Below are positions 31,977-40,181 of a stretch of DNA of 64,000 bases, in pieces. A program made the translations under genes and the position numbers. The notes below the pieces were generated by a model. That model did not search any database, was not told the DNA's origin, and saw only the letters and a program-made list of their open reading frames with translations. Position 1 is the first letter of the stretch; the number at the start of each line of letters is the position of its first letter. Source of the DNA: Candidatus Parcubacteria bacterium (lineage in GTDB: Bacteria > Patescibacteria > Paceibacteria > UBA9973 > UBA918); NCBI GenBank assembly GCA_021731405.1, contig JAKFXN010000005.1, positions 62,001-126,000 on the forward strand, read 5' to 3'.

Positions 31977-34052
31977 CTATAGTATACCAGTCTCTTTTGC
32001 TTTCTTTTCTTTTGCTTGTTTCTTATTCTTTTTTACAACACTAGCTTCGAGGATTCGAATTTCGTCACGTATGATGGCAGCTGTCTCAAAATCAAGAATG
32101 GCGACCGCTTCATCCATTTGTCGCTTTTTATCTTTAAGTACTCCCTTTGGATTCTTTTCAAACAGTTGCATGTCCACCTTGAGGAGAGTATCGACAGTTT
32201 CGTCGTGTTCGGTACGCATCTGATCAGTAATAGACTTGATTTCTTTGGCGATTGTTTTGGGCGTAATACCATGAGCGGCATTGTACACGAGTTGCTTGTC
32301 ACGGCGCCTATTTGTCTCGCCAATAGCTTTATCAAGAGCTGGTGTCATTTCGTCTGCATACAGAATTACCCGCCCGTTTACATTTCGCGCAGCGCGACCA
32401 ATAGTTTGTATCAGAGCAGTCTCACTCCGAAGGAAACCTTGTTTGTCAGCATCTAAAATGGCAACGAGCTCAACTTCAGGCAAGTCGAGACCTTCACGGA
32501 GTAGGTTTACCCCTACGAGACAGTCAAATTTTCCACGTCTGAAGTCGGTCAAGATTTCAATTCGTTCGATAGTATCAACATCGCTATGAATATATTTGGT
32601 ATTAATACCACGCTCCGTTAAAAACTCTGAGAGGTCCTCAGCCATTTTCTTGGTAAGTGTGGTTGTAAGTACTCGTGCTCCGCCTTTTATGACCCGTTCT
32701 GCTTCATCAATAAAATCTTTGATTTGACCAGGATAGGTGCCTACTTGAGTAATTTTTCTAATATCAATAATTGGGTCAACAAGGCCAGTTGGACGGATGA
32801 TTTGCTCAATCATCGGAAGACCAGACTCTTCCGCTTTTTGATACTCGTACTTACCAGGTGTAGCTGAAGTATAGATACGTTGACCAATTCGTTCTTCAAA
32901 TTCAGCAAACTTCAGTGGGCGATTATCGACAGCGCTTGGTAATCTAAATCCATGTTCAACAAGTGTGTCTTTACGTGACCTGTCACCTGCATACATGCCG
33001 TTAATTTGCGGAATACTTACGTGTGACTCATCAATGATAGTTAGGAAGTCCGGTTTTCCGTCTGGGGTATGCGGGAAGTAAGATAAGAGTGTATACGGTG
33101 CTTCACCAGGTTTACGTCTGTCAAAGTGCCGTGAGTAGTTTTCAATCCCGTTACAGTAACCAACTTCTCGAATCAATGCGAGATCGTGTTGCGTTCGTCT
33201 ACGCAAACGTTCTGCTTCAAGCAACTTCCCTTCTTTTTTAAACTTCTTAAGCTGTTCATCAAGTTCAAGCTGAATATCTTCTGCTGCAACTTTCTTTTCA
33301 TCTTCTGGGGTTACGAAGTGCTTAGCTGGAAACAAGAAAAAAGATTCTGGCTCACTAATGATCGAGCGAGTGATAGCGTCAATTTTAGTAATATTTGAAA
33401 CGGTATTGCCGGTAAACCCAATCCTAAAGATGACCCGTTCGTTGGTGGGCATGACTTCAATGGTGTTTCCAATAGCACGAAAATTTCCTGGTGTTAAGTC
33501 CGCATTTGTACGCTCAAAATACATCCCAATGAGTGTACGGAGCATATCGGTACGAGTAGTTTGGTAACCGCGCTCAATCTTCATGTGCTTCTTGAGATAC
33601 TCAGCTGGTGCTCCAAGTCCATAGATACACGATACTGACGCCACAATTATTACGTCTTCACGCGTCAGTAGAGCTTGGGTTGAAGCATGTCGTAGTCGGT
33701 CTATTTCTTCGTTGATTTGAGCCTCTTTTTCAATATAGGTATCAGAAGTTGGCATGTAGGCCTCAGGTTGATAGTAGTCATAATATGATACGAAGAAGTG
33801 CACAGCATTGTTTGGAAAAAAGTCTCGATACTCTTGCGCTAGCTGAGCAGCCAACGTCTTATTGTGAGCAATCACAAGCGCCGGTTTTTGAATCTGTTGT
33901 ATGACGTTGGCGGCGGTGTAAGTTTTTCCTGAACCAGTCACACCAAGAAGCGTCTGGTGAGTTTCTCCGGCACGAATACCTGCCACCAGTTTTTCAATGG
34001 CTTGCGGTTGGTCCCCAGCTGGGGTTTTGTCTGTTGCTAGGGTAAATTTCAT
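31977..34052 (-). CDS. uvrB: Excinuclease ABC subunit UvrB
   Basis: 691 residues, normal. DNA helicase-like damage-verification subunit. Walker A LLGVTGSGKTYTAANV near 38-53, beta-hairpin YYDYYQPEAYMP near 93-104, DESH motif IIDESHVSIPQ near 338, motif VI QTIGRAARNVNGR, and a C-terminal UVR motif (VAILDFETAAIIRDEI) for binding UvrC. TATACT then six bases then ATG: clearly leaderless layout. Together with uvrA and uvrC it completes the NER set in one 10-kb region. Confidence 0.97.
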   Translation of the reverse strand: MKFTLATDKTPAGDQPQAIEKLVAGIRAGETHQTLLGVTGSGKTYTAANVIQQIQKPALVIAHNKTLAAQLAQEYRDFFPNNAVHFFVSYYDYYQPEAYMPTSDTYIEKEAQINEEIDRLRHASTQALLTREDVIIVASVSCIYGLGAPAEYLKKHMKIERGYQTTRTDMLRTLIGMYFERTNADLTPGNFRAIGNTIEVMPTNERVIFRIGFTGNTVSNITKIDAITRSIISEPESFFLFPAKHFVTPEDEKKVAAEDIQLELDEQLKKFKKEGKLLEAERLRRRTQHDLALIREVGYCNGIENYSRHFDRRKPGEAPYTLLSYFPHTPDGKPDFLTIIDESHVSIPQINGMYAGDRSRKDTLVEHGFRLPSAVDNRPLKFAEFEERIGQRIYTSATPGKYEYQKAEESGLPMIEQIIRPTGLVDPIIDIRKITQVGTYPGQIKDFIDEAERVIKGGARVLTTTLTKKMAEDLSEFLTERGINTKYIHSDVDTIERIEILTDFRRGKFDCLVGVNLLREGLDLPEVELVAILDADKQGFLRSETALIQTIGRAARNVNGRVILYADEMTPALDKAIGETNRRRDKQLVYNAAHGITPKTIAKEIKSITDQMRTEHDETVDTLLKVDMQLFEKNPKGVLKDKKRQMDEAVAILDFETAAIIRDEIRILEASVVKKNKKQAKEKKAKETGIL

Positions 34053-34086
34053 GGTTTGAGTATAGCTTGATATTAAAAAGAAAAAA

Positions 34087-34112
34087 AGCTGACATACTTT
34101 CGTATATCAGCC
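34087..34112 (-). terminator. Terminator overlapping the stop of the HD gene
   Basis: AGCTGACATAC pairs with GTATATCAGC (one wobble), GAAA-type loop, then a T7 run on the minus strand. Confidence 0.75.
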
Positions 34113-34748
34113 TTCCTCGATGAGGCATGCATTGTTCTCGCCCAACTGTAATGAACACGCCATTGTGAGTTCTTGCCACAAAACGTTGATTTCCACTGCG
34201 AGTGGAAGGACATACCGCAAAGTCTCGAGCGTCTTTTGCAGTTTTTTCTCAGGTGTACCCCAGAGAGTGATCATGTTGTGGAGACGATCAGCCAATTTGA
34301 GCTTAATGGCTCGAAAGCCACCTGCTCGCACTTGAGCAAAAGTTGCTTTTTCGAACTTGTGAAAGTTTGAACCGTATGGTTTTTGGTCTGGCTTTGTAAC
34401 CGAAGCAACCAAATGAGCCACATCGGCATTAAACACCAGAGCCAAACGTTCCCTTGTCCAGCGCGGAATGTCTTCAACAAGGTCATGGAGCAGAGCTGCC
34501 GCAATCAAGTTTGCATCATCTGTTATCTGGAGATACTCCAGAATAATGACCGCCACTGCTACTTTGTGATAGAAATAGCGATCACCATCATGACGCCTGA
34601 CTTGAAAAAACTCTTTTCGGGCAAGTTTGTATGCCTTCTCGATGAGTTTGTACTCAGGACTGCCGTCGCCGAAGTGACGGGCCACAAGCTGGAAGAATTG
34701 CCTCTTCGCACGATGTTTCAAAATAACACGCCTGACTTTTTCCAGCAT
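34107..34748 (-). CDS. SpoT/MESH1-type HD domain protein
   Basis: 213 residues. HD hydrolase of the (p)ppGpp hydrolase kind: YFYHKVAVAVIILEY, AALLHDLVEDIP with the HD and ED pairs near 88-95, and LKLADRLHNM near 150. No synthetase or ACT/TGS regulatory domain, so it would be a stand-alone small alarmone hydrolase or a related nucleotidase. AAAGGAGG SD and a TTGACA promoter (34787-34816) place it in the accessory-gene style. Whether this cell makes (p)ppGpp cannot be seen from the window. Confidence 0.8.
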   Translation of the reverse strand: MLEKVRRVILKHRAKRQFFQLVARHFGDGSPEYKLIEKAYKLARKEFFQVRRHDGDRYFYHKVAVAVIILEYLQITDDANLIAAALLHDLVEDIPRWTRERLALVFNADVAHLVASVTKPDQKPYGSNFHKFEKATFAQVRAGGFRAIKLKLADRLHNMITLWGTPEKKLQKTLETLRYVLPLAVEINVLWQELTMACSLQLGENNACLIEEG

Positions 34749-34786
34749 TTGGTCCTCCTTTCTATGCGTGGTTCAAGGTTGTTATG

Positions 34787-34816
34787 ATTATGACACGCAA
34801 AAGTTCATATTGTCAA
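34787..34816 (-). promoter_or_regulatory. Promoter of the HD gene
   Basis: Minus strand TTGACA (34811-34816), 18-bp spacer, CATAAT (34787-34792); ~35-nt leader with SD. Confidence 0.65.
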
Positions 34817-34838
34817 TATTGGCTTAGTTTGCAAGAAT

Positions 34839-36080
34839 TTACATTTGAAGTAATTGTTCTCGTAGTTTCTTCGTAAAGCTAACGATAAAATGGAGGTTAT
34901 GAATTGAAGCCAATTGCGGTCCGAGCATCTCCCCTGCCCTAAAAAGATGAGCGAGGTAGGCTTTTGTGTACGTCTTGGCTACATAGCCGTCTGAAAGTGG
35001 GTCAAGTGTTGTGTAGTCAGTTATAAACTTCTCATTTCGAAGATTGAGCTTTACTGTTTCTGGGTATTCAAGTGTACCGCAACTTGAGGTCTTCATTTTG
35101 CCAGTATACGCATAGATAGTTCCAGTGCGACCAATCCGAGTTGGGGCTACACAGTCAAAAGTATCACACCCTTTAAGCACTCCTTCTACAATATCTTCTG
35201 GCTCACCAATTCCAAGCAAATGTCGTGGTTTATCTTCAGGCAAAATTTCGTTTACTACTTTCAGTGAGTCTTTGAGATCTTCTTTGCTAAACGAACCACC
35301 AATACCAAAACCATCAAATCCCATGTCACCGAGTACACGAGCACTCTCTTGCCGCAAGTTAGTGAATCGTCCTCCTTGCACTACACCATAGAGTCCTTGT
35401 TTTTTTAGAGCTTCGTAGTTTTGTTTGTGCGCCATGAGACTGCGCTTTGCCCAGCGATGTGTTCTGTCCATTGCTTCCTTTTGGTATTCATAATCTGCAC
35501 TTGGGCTCGTGCATTCATCAAAAGCAATAATAATATCTGCTCCGATGGCTTGTTGTATTTCAATTGAACGCTCAGCAGTAAAACGGTGCATGGAGCCGTC
35601 GATATGTGAAGTAAACGTCACTCCTTCTTCATCAATAATACAAAGCTTTCCGTGCTGTGTAGCTGCTTCACGCGAGTAGACGTTAATTCCTTTTTTATTA
35701 ACTGACTCAGATTCAGGTGCTTCTCCCTTAGCAAATTTTGTCACACCCTTTCCAAACGCCGCACCTAGTGAAAACACTTGGAAACCGCCCGAGTCGGTGA
35801 TTGTTGGCAGTTGCCAATTAGCAAAGGTATGGAGACCGCCTGCCGCCTTGATGACTTCGTGACCGGGCTGCAAGAACAAATGGTAGGTATTTGCTAATGC
35901 TACTTGATTGCCAACATATTCTTTCATCTCCTCTGGTGTCACACCTTTTATGGTGGCCTTGGTACCAACAACCACAAAGGCTGGTGTCTCAATGTCGCCA
36001 TGGGGAGTACTAATAATACCAACCCGCGCCAGAGTACCTGGCTGCCGTTTAAGTATTTTAAATGATATTGGTGTGTTCAT
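34839..36080 (-). CDS. tgt: tRNA-guanine transglycosylase homologue lacking the zinc cysteines
   Basis: 413 residues (about 375 usual). TGT exchanges G34 of Asp, Asn, His and Tyr tRNAs for preQ1 on the queuosine path. Active-site blocks present: DSGGFQVFSL near 100, GVVQGG near 225, and the nucleophile block FDCVAPTRIGRTG (normally FDCVMPTRNARNG). The C-terminal zinc site normally CxCxxC reads SDGYVAK, with all three cysteines gone, although the following YLAHLF and IHNLHF are kept. An extra ~20 residues follow the KGVTKF region. Start at MNTPISFKI. Confidence 0.88.
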   Translation of the reverse strand: MNTPISFKILKRQPGTLARVGIISTPHGDIETPAFVVVGTKATIKGVTPEEMKEYVGNQVALANTYHLFLQPGHEVIKAAGGLHTFANWQLPTITDSGGFQVFSLGAAFGKGVTKFAKGEAPESESVNKKGINVYSREAATQHGKLCIIDEEGVTFTSHIDGSMHRFTAERSIEIQQAIGADIIIAFDECTSPSADYEYQKEAMDRTHRWAKRSLMAHKQNYEALKKQGLYGVVQGGRFTNLRQESARVLGDMGFDGFGIGGSFSKEDLKDSLKVVNEILPEDKPRHLLGIGEPEDIVEGVLKGCDTFDCVAPTRIGRTGTIYAYTGKMKTSSCGTLEYPETVKLNLRNEKFITDYTTLDPLSDGYVAKTYTKAYLAHLFRAGEMLGPQLASIHNLHFIVSFTKKLREQLLQM

Positions 36081-36090
36081 GATATACAGC

Positions 36091-36115
36091 AATGCCGGTT
36101 ATAATAACCGGCATT
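36091..36115. promoter_or_regulatory. 11-bp palindrome just upstream of tgt
   Basis: Perfect arms AATGCCGGTTA and TAACCGGCATT with a 3-bp centre, lying 11 bases before the tgt ATG. No T-run on either side, and the centre contains a TATTATA that could be the -10. It may be an operator, or a weak terminator of the FKBP operon. Confidence 0.5.
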
Positions 36116-36140
36116 TAGTGCGTGAATTGTATCGTACTTA

Positions 36141-36686
36141 CTACTTTACTTCTAGAAGTTCAATAGCAAAAACAAGAGTTGAATTTGGTGGAATTGGGCC
36201 AACTTCAGCATCTCCATATCCCATTTCTGGTGGAACCACGAGGATTCGCTGTCCGCCTACTTTCATACCAATAAGTCCCTCTTCCCAACCACGGATTACG
36301 CGACCTTCGCCAACTGTAAATTCAAATGGGACGCCCCGTTTCTTTGAGCTATCAAATTCTTCGCCGTTTTGTAATGTGCCAATATAATGCACTACTACTT
36401 CATCACCATTTTTTACTTCAGCTCCTGTACCTACCAAGATATCATCAATCACAAGCTTTGTTAGATTACCCCGAGAATCAGCTGCATCAAGCAGTGCCTC
36501 AGTCCGTTCACTAGTAACATTATCCCCATTTCCTACCACTACGATGCCACTTTTTGCTACAGAAGCTGCTTGATCTGGAGCTTCTGCCATCGATAAAAAC
36601 GATGTCTCAACACGCACAAAATACAAGGCTAGAGCCATAAAAAGCACACTAGTGCCGATTCCGATTAATTCAAATTTACTCAACAT
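36141..36686 (-). CDS. Membrane-anchored FKBP-type peptidyl-prolyl isomerase
   Basis: 181 residues. N-terminal TM (about 6-24), a linker of ~65 residues, then an FKBP domain: VKNGDEVVVHYIGTLQNGEEFDSS, PFEFTVGEGRVIRGWEEGLIGM, RILVVPPEMGYG and NSTLVFAIELLEV, with the aromatic pocket residues (Y, F, W) in place. It would assist folding of exported proteins at the outer face of the membrane. Last gene of the four-gene operon from 39264; starts 10 bases after the capA stop, no SD. Confidence 0.9.
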   Translation of the reverse strand: MLSKFELIGIGTSVLFMALALYFVRVETSFLSMAEAPDQAASVAKSGIVVVGNGDNVTSERTEALLDAADSRGNLTKLVIDDILVGTGAEVKNGDEVVVHYIGTLQNGEEFDSSKKRGVPFEFTVGEGRVIRGWEEGLIGMKVGGQRILVVPPEMGYGDAEVGPIPPNSTLVFAIELLEVK

Positions 36687-36696
36687 ATTATTTGGG

Positions 36697-37788
36697 TTAT
36701 TCCGCCATAATAGCGACTTCTGGAGAAGATGCAAGTATAAATGAATAGTCGATTTTGCCGTTTACTATGGAGCTAGAGAGTCGCTCATCACTCCGCTTTG
36801 CTAGATTACTGAGAAATATTGTCTCTACTTCACCCTCCATAAAGGCTGGCTGCGTTCGGATATTTTCACTTGAGACTGGCTGGAGGTTTATTTGGAGATT
36901 TTTGTCTAATGCTAGCATTAGCCCTTGCTGTACTGGGGCAGAAAAATACTGATCAAAAATGAAGTTTCCAAGCGAATAGAACACGAGTGTATTATCAATG
37001 AGTTCAATGTCCTGCACTACATGCGGGTGGTGTCCGACAATAATATCAACACTGTTTGCCGCAAGTGTCTTTGCTAGCTCGCGTTGAGAGTTTCCGTGAG
37101 TCAAACTATATTCTTCACCCCAGTGCACAAACACAATCTGCAGGTCACTATGTTCCCGTGCGTAAGTGGTTACTGCAGCTATTGTCTCGTTGCTTGGCGT
37201 TGTAAATAACACATGCAGTCCCATGAGAGCTACTTTCTTATCACCGAGTTCTATAAATGTCACGGAAGAAGTCGAAAAAAGTGTCGGGTGACCAAACGGA
37301 ACAAAACCCTCATCCCAAAGTGTGGTTACCGTTTCGTTATATCCTCCGAGTCCATAATCAAAGGTGTGATTGTTGGCCAGCGAGAGATGTGTAAATCCCG
37401 CTTCTTTGAGCGCTGGCAGCGCGTTTTTGTTTACAGAAAACCTGAAGGTGTTGTTTGGTGTTTGGCTGTGATTCTTTGGCACCGCTGACTCAAAGTTTGC
37501 TACCACATAGTTTTGCTCATTCCTGAAAGAGAGGTTTTGGTATGGATAAGAAAAACCCTGAACATTAAGTTTTTGCTCAACGTCACGAGCCAGCATAACA
37601 TCACCTACAAAAAATATATTCTGGGTATTAGAGTCAGATAGTGATTCCTCAATCAGAGAAGTGACTTCGCCATAACCACCACTCGCAATGAGTCCATAGA
37701 AAAAACCACCGTACTGACTTACGGCGAGAACACATACAACAACGGTGATGAGCGTTGCCGCTATAGATGTTCTTGAAATTTTTGTCAT
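36697..37788 (-). CDS. CapA family (calcineurin-like) surface protein
   Basis: 363 residues. N-terminal signal/TM helix (about 8-32), then a CapA/PGA_cap domain: IFFVGDVMLARDV, VVANFESAV, HLSLANNHTFDYG, IVFVHWGEEYSL and DIIVGHHPHVVQ, the Asp/Asn/His metal ligands of the calcineurin fold. CapA-type proteins take part in poly-gamma-glutamate or other capsule export and anchoring; here the substrate is unknown. Third gene of the operon. Confidence 0.88.
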   Translation of the reverse strand: MTKISRTSIAATLITVVVCVLAVSQYGGFFYGLIASGGYGEVTSLIEESLSDSNTQNIFFVGDVMLARDVEQKLNVQGFSYPYQNLSFRNEQNYVVANFESAVPKNHSQTPNNTFRFSVNKNALPALKEAGFTHLSLANNHTFDYGLGGYNETVTTLWDEGFVPFGHPTLFSTSSVTFIELGDKKVALMGLHVLFTTPSNETIAAVTTYAREHSDLQIVFVHWGEEYSLTHGNSQRELAKTLAANSVDIIVGHHPHVVQDIELIDNTLVFYSLGNFIFDQYFSAPVQQGLMLALDKNLQINLQPVSSENIRTQPAFMEGEVETIFLSNLAKRSDERLSSSIVNGKIDYSFILASSPEVAIMAE

Positions 37789-37795
37789 ATCCTAC

Positions 37796-38218
37796 TTACC
37801 TACCGCCAAACGCAGAAGCGGTCGGATGAAACACACCCACTTTGTACACATACATGGCTCCAAATACCCCAGCGAGTGCCAGACCAACGGCCAAGAAGGT
37901 GACGATGGTAGTTTGGAAATAGGACATCTCACGATTTTTATTTCGGTCAACTGTCACCTCATTCACCTCAACTTCGATTCCTAAAAGGGCAGATATCTCT
38001 GACGGCTTAAGGCCCTCATCACTTCTGAATATTTTATGGAGACCATCAACTCTAGTTTGGTGGGTCTTGGTATTTTCTCGCAGCACCATGATGGCAGTAT
38101 CGATATCATCATCGTTGTACCGCGCACTCAATAAAACAGAACGAATTTCTTCGTCAGGAGCTCCTACGCTCACACCATTAATTTTTAAAATTGTCTCAAT
38201 GTCTTTCTTTTGCAACAT
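37796..38218 (-). CDS. Small membrane protein, unknown
   Basis: 140 residues. A soluble helical N-terminal part (1-95, with an EISALLGIEVEVNEV segment) followed by one TM helix (about 104-128) and a short Gly/Phe tail. No family recognised. Five bases after the permease stop and seven before capA, so clearly co-transcribed. Confidence 0.6.
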   Translation of the reverse strand: MLQKKDIETILKINGVSVGAPDEEIRSVLLSARYNDDDIDTAIMVLRENTKTHQTRVDGLHKIFRSDEGLKPSEISALLGIEVEVNEVTVDRNKNREMSYFQTTIVTFLAVGLALAGVFGAMYVYKVGVFHPTASAFGGR

Positions 38219-38223
38219 ACGTA

Positions 38224-39264
38224 CTACTTACTTTTCTTTTTATCCTTTGCAATGTACTGGTTGTACACCTCAAGCAGCACAATAAAGAGGGTGACGATGA
38301 CCGGTCCAACAATAAATCCAATTGGTCCAAAGGTGGAGATACCACCGAGTACTGAAGTGAGCATAATAAACGGGTGAAGATTATTGCCACGACTCATCAG
38401 CTGCGGACCAAGAATGTTGTCAACGACAATTACTGTCACCACAGCCCAAATAGTGAGACCAATTGCAGCAGTTGGTGTGCCGGTGAGAGAGAGGAAAATA
38501 ATTCCTGGCACCATGACAGCTAAAGTACCAAAACCAGGTATCATCGCCAATATAGCTCCCACAGCTCCCCAAAGCACAGCTCTGTCGATACCAAAAATAG
38601 CGAAACCAACCGCAGCAAGCACTCCTTGGATGAGAGACACGAGCACCGTCCCCGTTGCAACGGAACGAACGGCCTTTGCTAGCCTTGAAAATATAATTTC
38701 GTCATCATTATCCGGCAACGGACTTATTTTGATGGCAATTTTTAAGAACTCTCTACCATCTCTAAAGAAGTAAAAAGAACCAATGAGGGATATGAGCACC
38801 ATAAAAATGGTTGATACAGTTCCAGCAAAAATGGCTCCGATATTACGAGCGAGCCACTCAGCACTTTGGCGGATTTGCTCTGTCAAATTCAGCTCAAAGC
38901 CAGGCAAATACATCTGGATTCCGCTCTCAAGCGACAGTACGTATTTTTCAATAGTGAGTTCTTGTCCAGCTCCAAGCGTTTGGTAGAAGCTTACTAGCTC
39001 TTTAACAAACAATGATGAAATAAGTACGAGCGGCAATACCACAATAAGAACAACGATGAGTGTTGTTAGTCCAGCAGCTAGTGATTTATTTCGTTTATAA
39101 ACGCGAGCTTGGATCCGTTCGTACAGAGGATAACAGATAGTGACAATAATCACCGAGAGTGCGAGCGCAGTAACAAATGGAGAAAGCACCTGCCAGACCA
39201 AATAACCCGCTCCAGCGAGAATGACAAAGAAAAATGCATATTCAACAACACGGCTAATTGACAT
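38224..39264 (-). CDS. AI-2E family transporter / permease
   Basis: 346 residues, about eight TM helices. UPF0118 plan: paired N-terminal helices, a soluble middle (about 75-150), and the C-terminal block GTLAVMVPGIIFLSLTGTP, then VVDNILGPQLMSRGNNLHPFIMLTSVLGGI, which is the family signature. Members export autoinducer-2 or act as Na+/H+ antiporters; specificity is not readable. First gene of the operon with the 38218 gene, capA and the FKBP gene. Confidence 0.9.
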   Translation of the reverse strand: MSISRVVEYAFFFVILAGAGYLVWQVLSPFVTALALSVIIVTICYPLYERIQARVYKRNKSLAAGLTTLIVVLIVVLPLVLISSLFVKELVSFYQTLGAGQELTIEKYVLSLESGIQMYLPGFELNLTEQIRQSAEWLARNIGAIFAGTVSTIFMVLISLIGSFYFFRDGREFLKIAIKISPLPDNDDEIIFSRLAKAVRSVATGTVLVSLIQGVLAAVGFAIFGIDRAVLWGAVGAILAMIPGFGTLAVMVPGIIFLSLTGTPTAAIGLTIWAVVTVIVVDNILGPQLMSRGNNLHPFIMLTSVLGGISTFGPIGFIVGPVIVTLFIVLLEVYNQYIAKDKKKSK

Positions 39265-39334
39265 ATGTAATATTACTTTAACTATAGCAGCCCAAACAAA
39301 AAAGGACTAGGTATATACCCAGCCCCATTGCAAC

Positions 39335-39487
39335 TCATAACTCAATTAATTGTATCTCAGCGACACGAGCGGCTGTTTCAACGGTTTTGAAACTTTGCTC
39401 AAGTGTGTCACTAAAGGCAACAAATGATTGTGGTAAAAATTGTGATACAGCCCAAAGGACGATCACAAACCCAATGGCTTTTCGCAT
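39335..39487 (-). CDS. 50-residue single-helix small protein
   Basis: 50 residues reading MRKAIGFVIVLWAVSQFL followed by a Phe/Val-rich segment and a helix ETAARVAEIQLIEL. One hydrophobic helix at the N-terminus, amphipathic helix after. Similar small proteins are found beside thioredoxin-fold genes in Parcubacteria, from memory only. It overlaps an alternative 68-residue frame that has no family look. Function unknown. Confidence 0.5.
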   Translation of the reverse strand: MRKAIGFVIVLWAVSQFLPQSFVAFSDTLEQSFKTVETAARVAEIQLIEL

Positions 39488-39620
39488 ACAAAAGTATTGC
39501 GACCCAGAACTTTTTTCTCAAAAAGCTCCAACTAAAATTGGATGGGGCGCCAAGGGTGTTAAAGAGCCCTTCTGTAATTATTAAAGCACGCTTTTTTGGT
39601 TTTGCAAAGGAGCTCAATAC

Positions 39621-40172
39621 TTACTCCCCCACACTTAAGATAGTATCGATCGTAGCTTTAATATCAGCTTTTGCGGCCATCCCTCGCAGATGATTCACAA
39701 TTTCCCCGCGCTGGTTATATATAACCGCTTCTGGCATAGCGTAGCCCCCAACTGCTCCGTAATAGCGATCAGTTGGATCAAGGACAAGCACTACTCCATC
39801 AACTTTTGGTATAGAATTCATGTATCTGGCTGCCTGTTCAACCGTTTCTTTACGGTTTATGGCTAGGAATATTACTTCTTCAGAACTGTACTCAGAAGAT
39901 AGTTCGCTCAATGTCTGTAGATCAGCCTGCGAAAACGGAGACCAACTTGCCCAAGTAGCTACTACAAGTATTTTACCGAGATACTGATCAAGAAAAACTT
40001 CATTCCCGTTTAAGTCAGTGTACGGTAAGGTACCAAACTCATTTGAGAACAAAGCCACTGTTTCATCTAGTACTTCTTTTTTCTCACTTCTTATTATCAA
40101 GTACGTTGCAACAGCTCCTACTAAAAGCAACGCAACTAGAACACCGATAACTATTTTGTGATTTTTGCTCAT
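39621..40172 (-). CDS. TlpA-like thioredoxin-fold protein without CxxC
   Basis: 183 residues. N-terminal TM (about 8-27), then a TlpA/ResA-type fold: LGKILVVATWASWSPFSQADLQTL, where the active-site CxxC is replaced by SPFS; later VGGYAMPEAVIYNQRGEIV retains the cis-Pro region (MPEA). It cannot work as a thiol-disulfide oxidoreductase by the usual mechanism. Start at MSKNHKIVI. It follows the gene at 40182 by nine bases. Confidence 0.85.
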   Translation of the reverse strand: MSKNHKIVIGVLVALLLVGAVATYLIIRSEKKEVLDETVALFSNEFGTLPYTDLNGNEVFLDQYLGKILVVATWASWSPFSQADLQTLSELSSEYSSEEVIFLAINRKETVEQAARYMNSIPKVDGVVLVLDPTDRYYGAVGGYAMPEAVIYNQRGEIVNHLRGMAAKADIKATIDTILSVGE

Positions 40173-40181
40173 CAGACCCAA

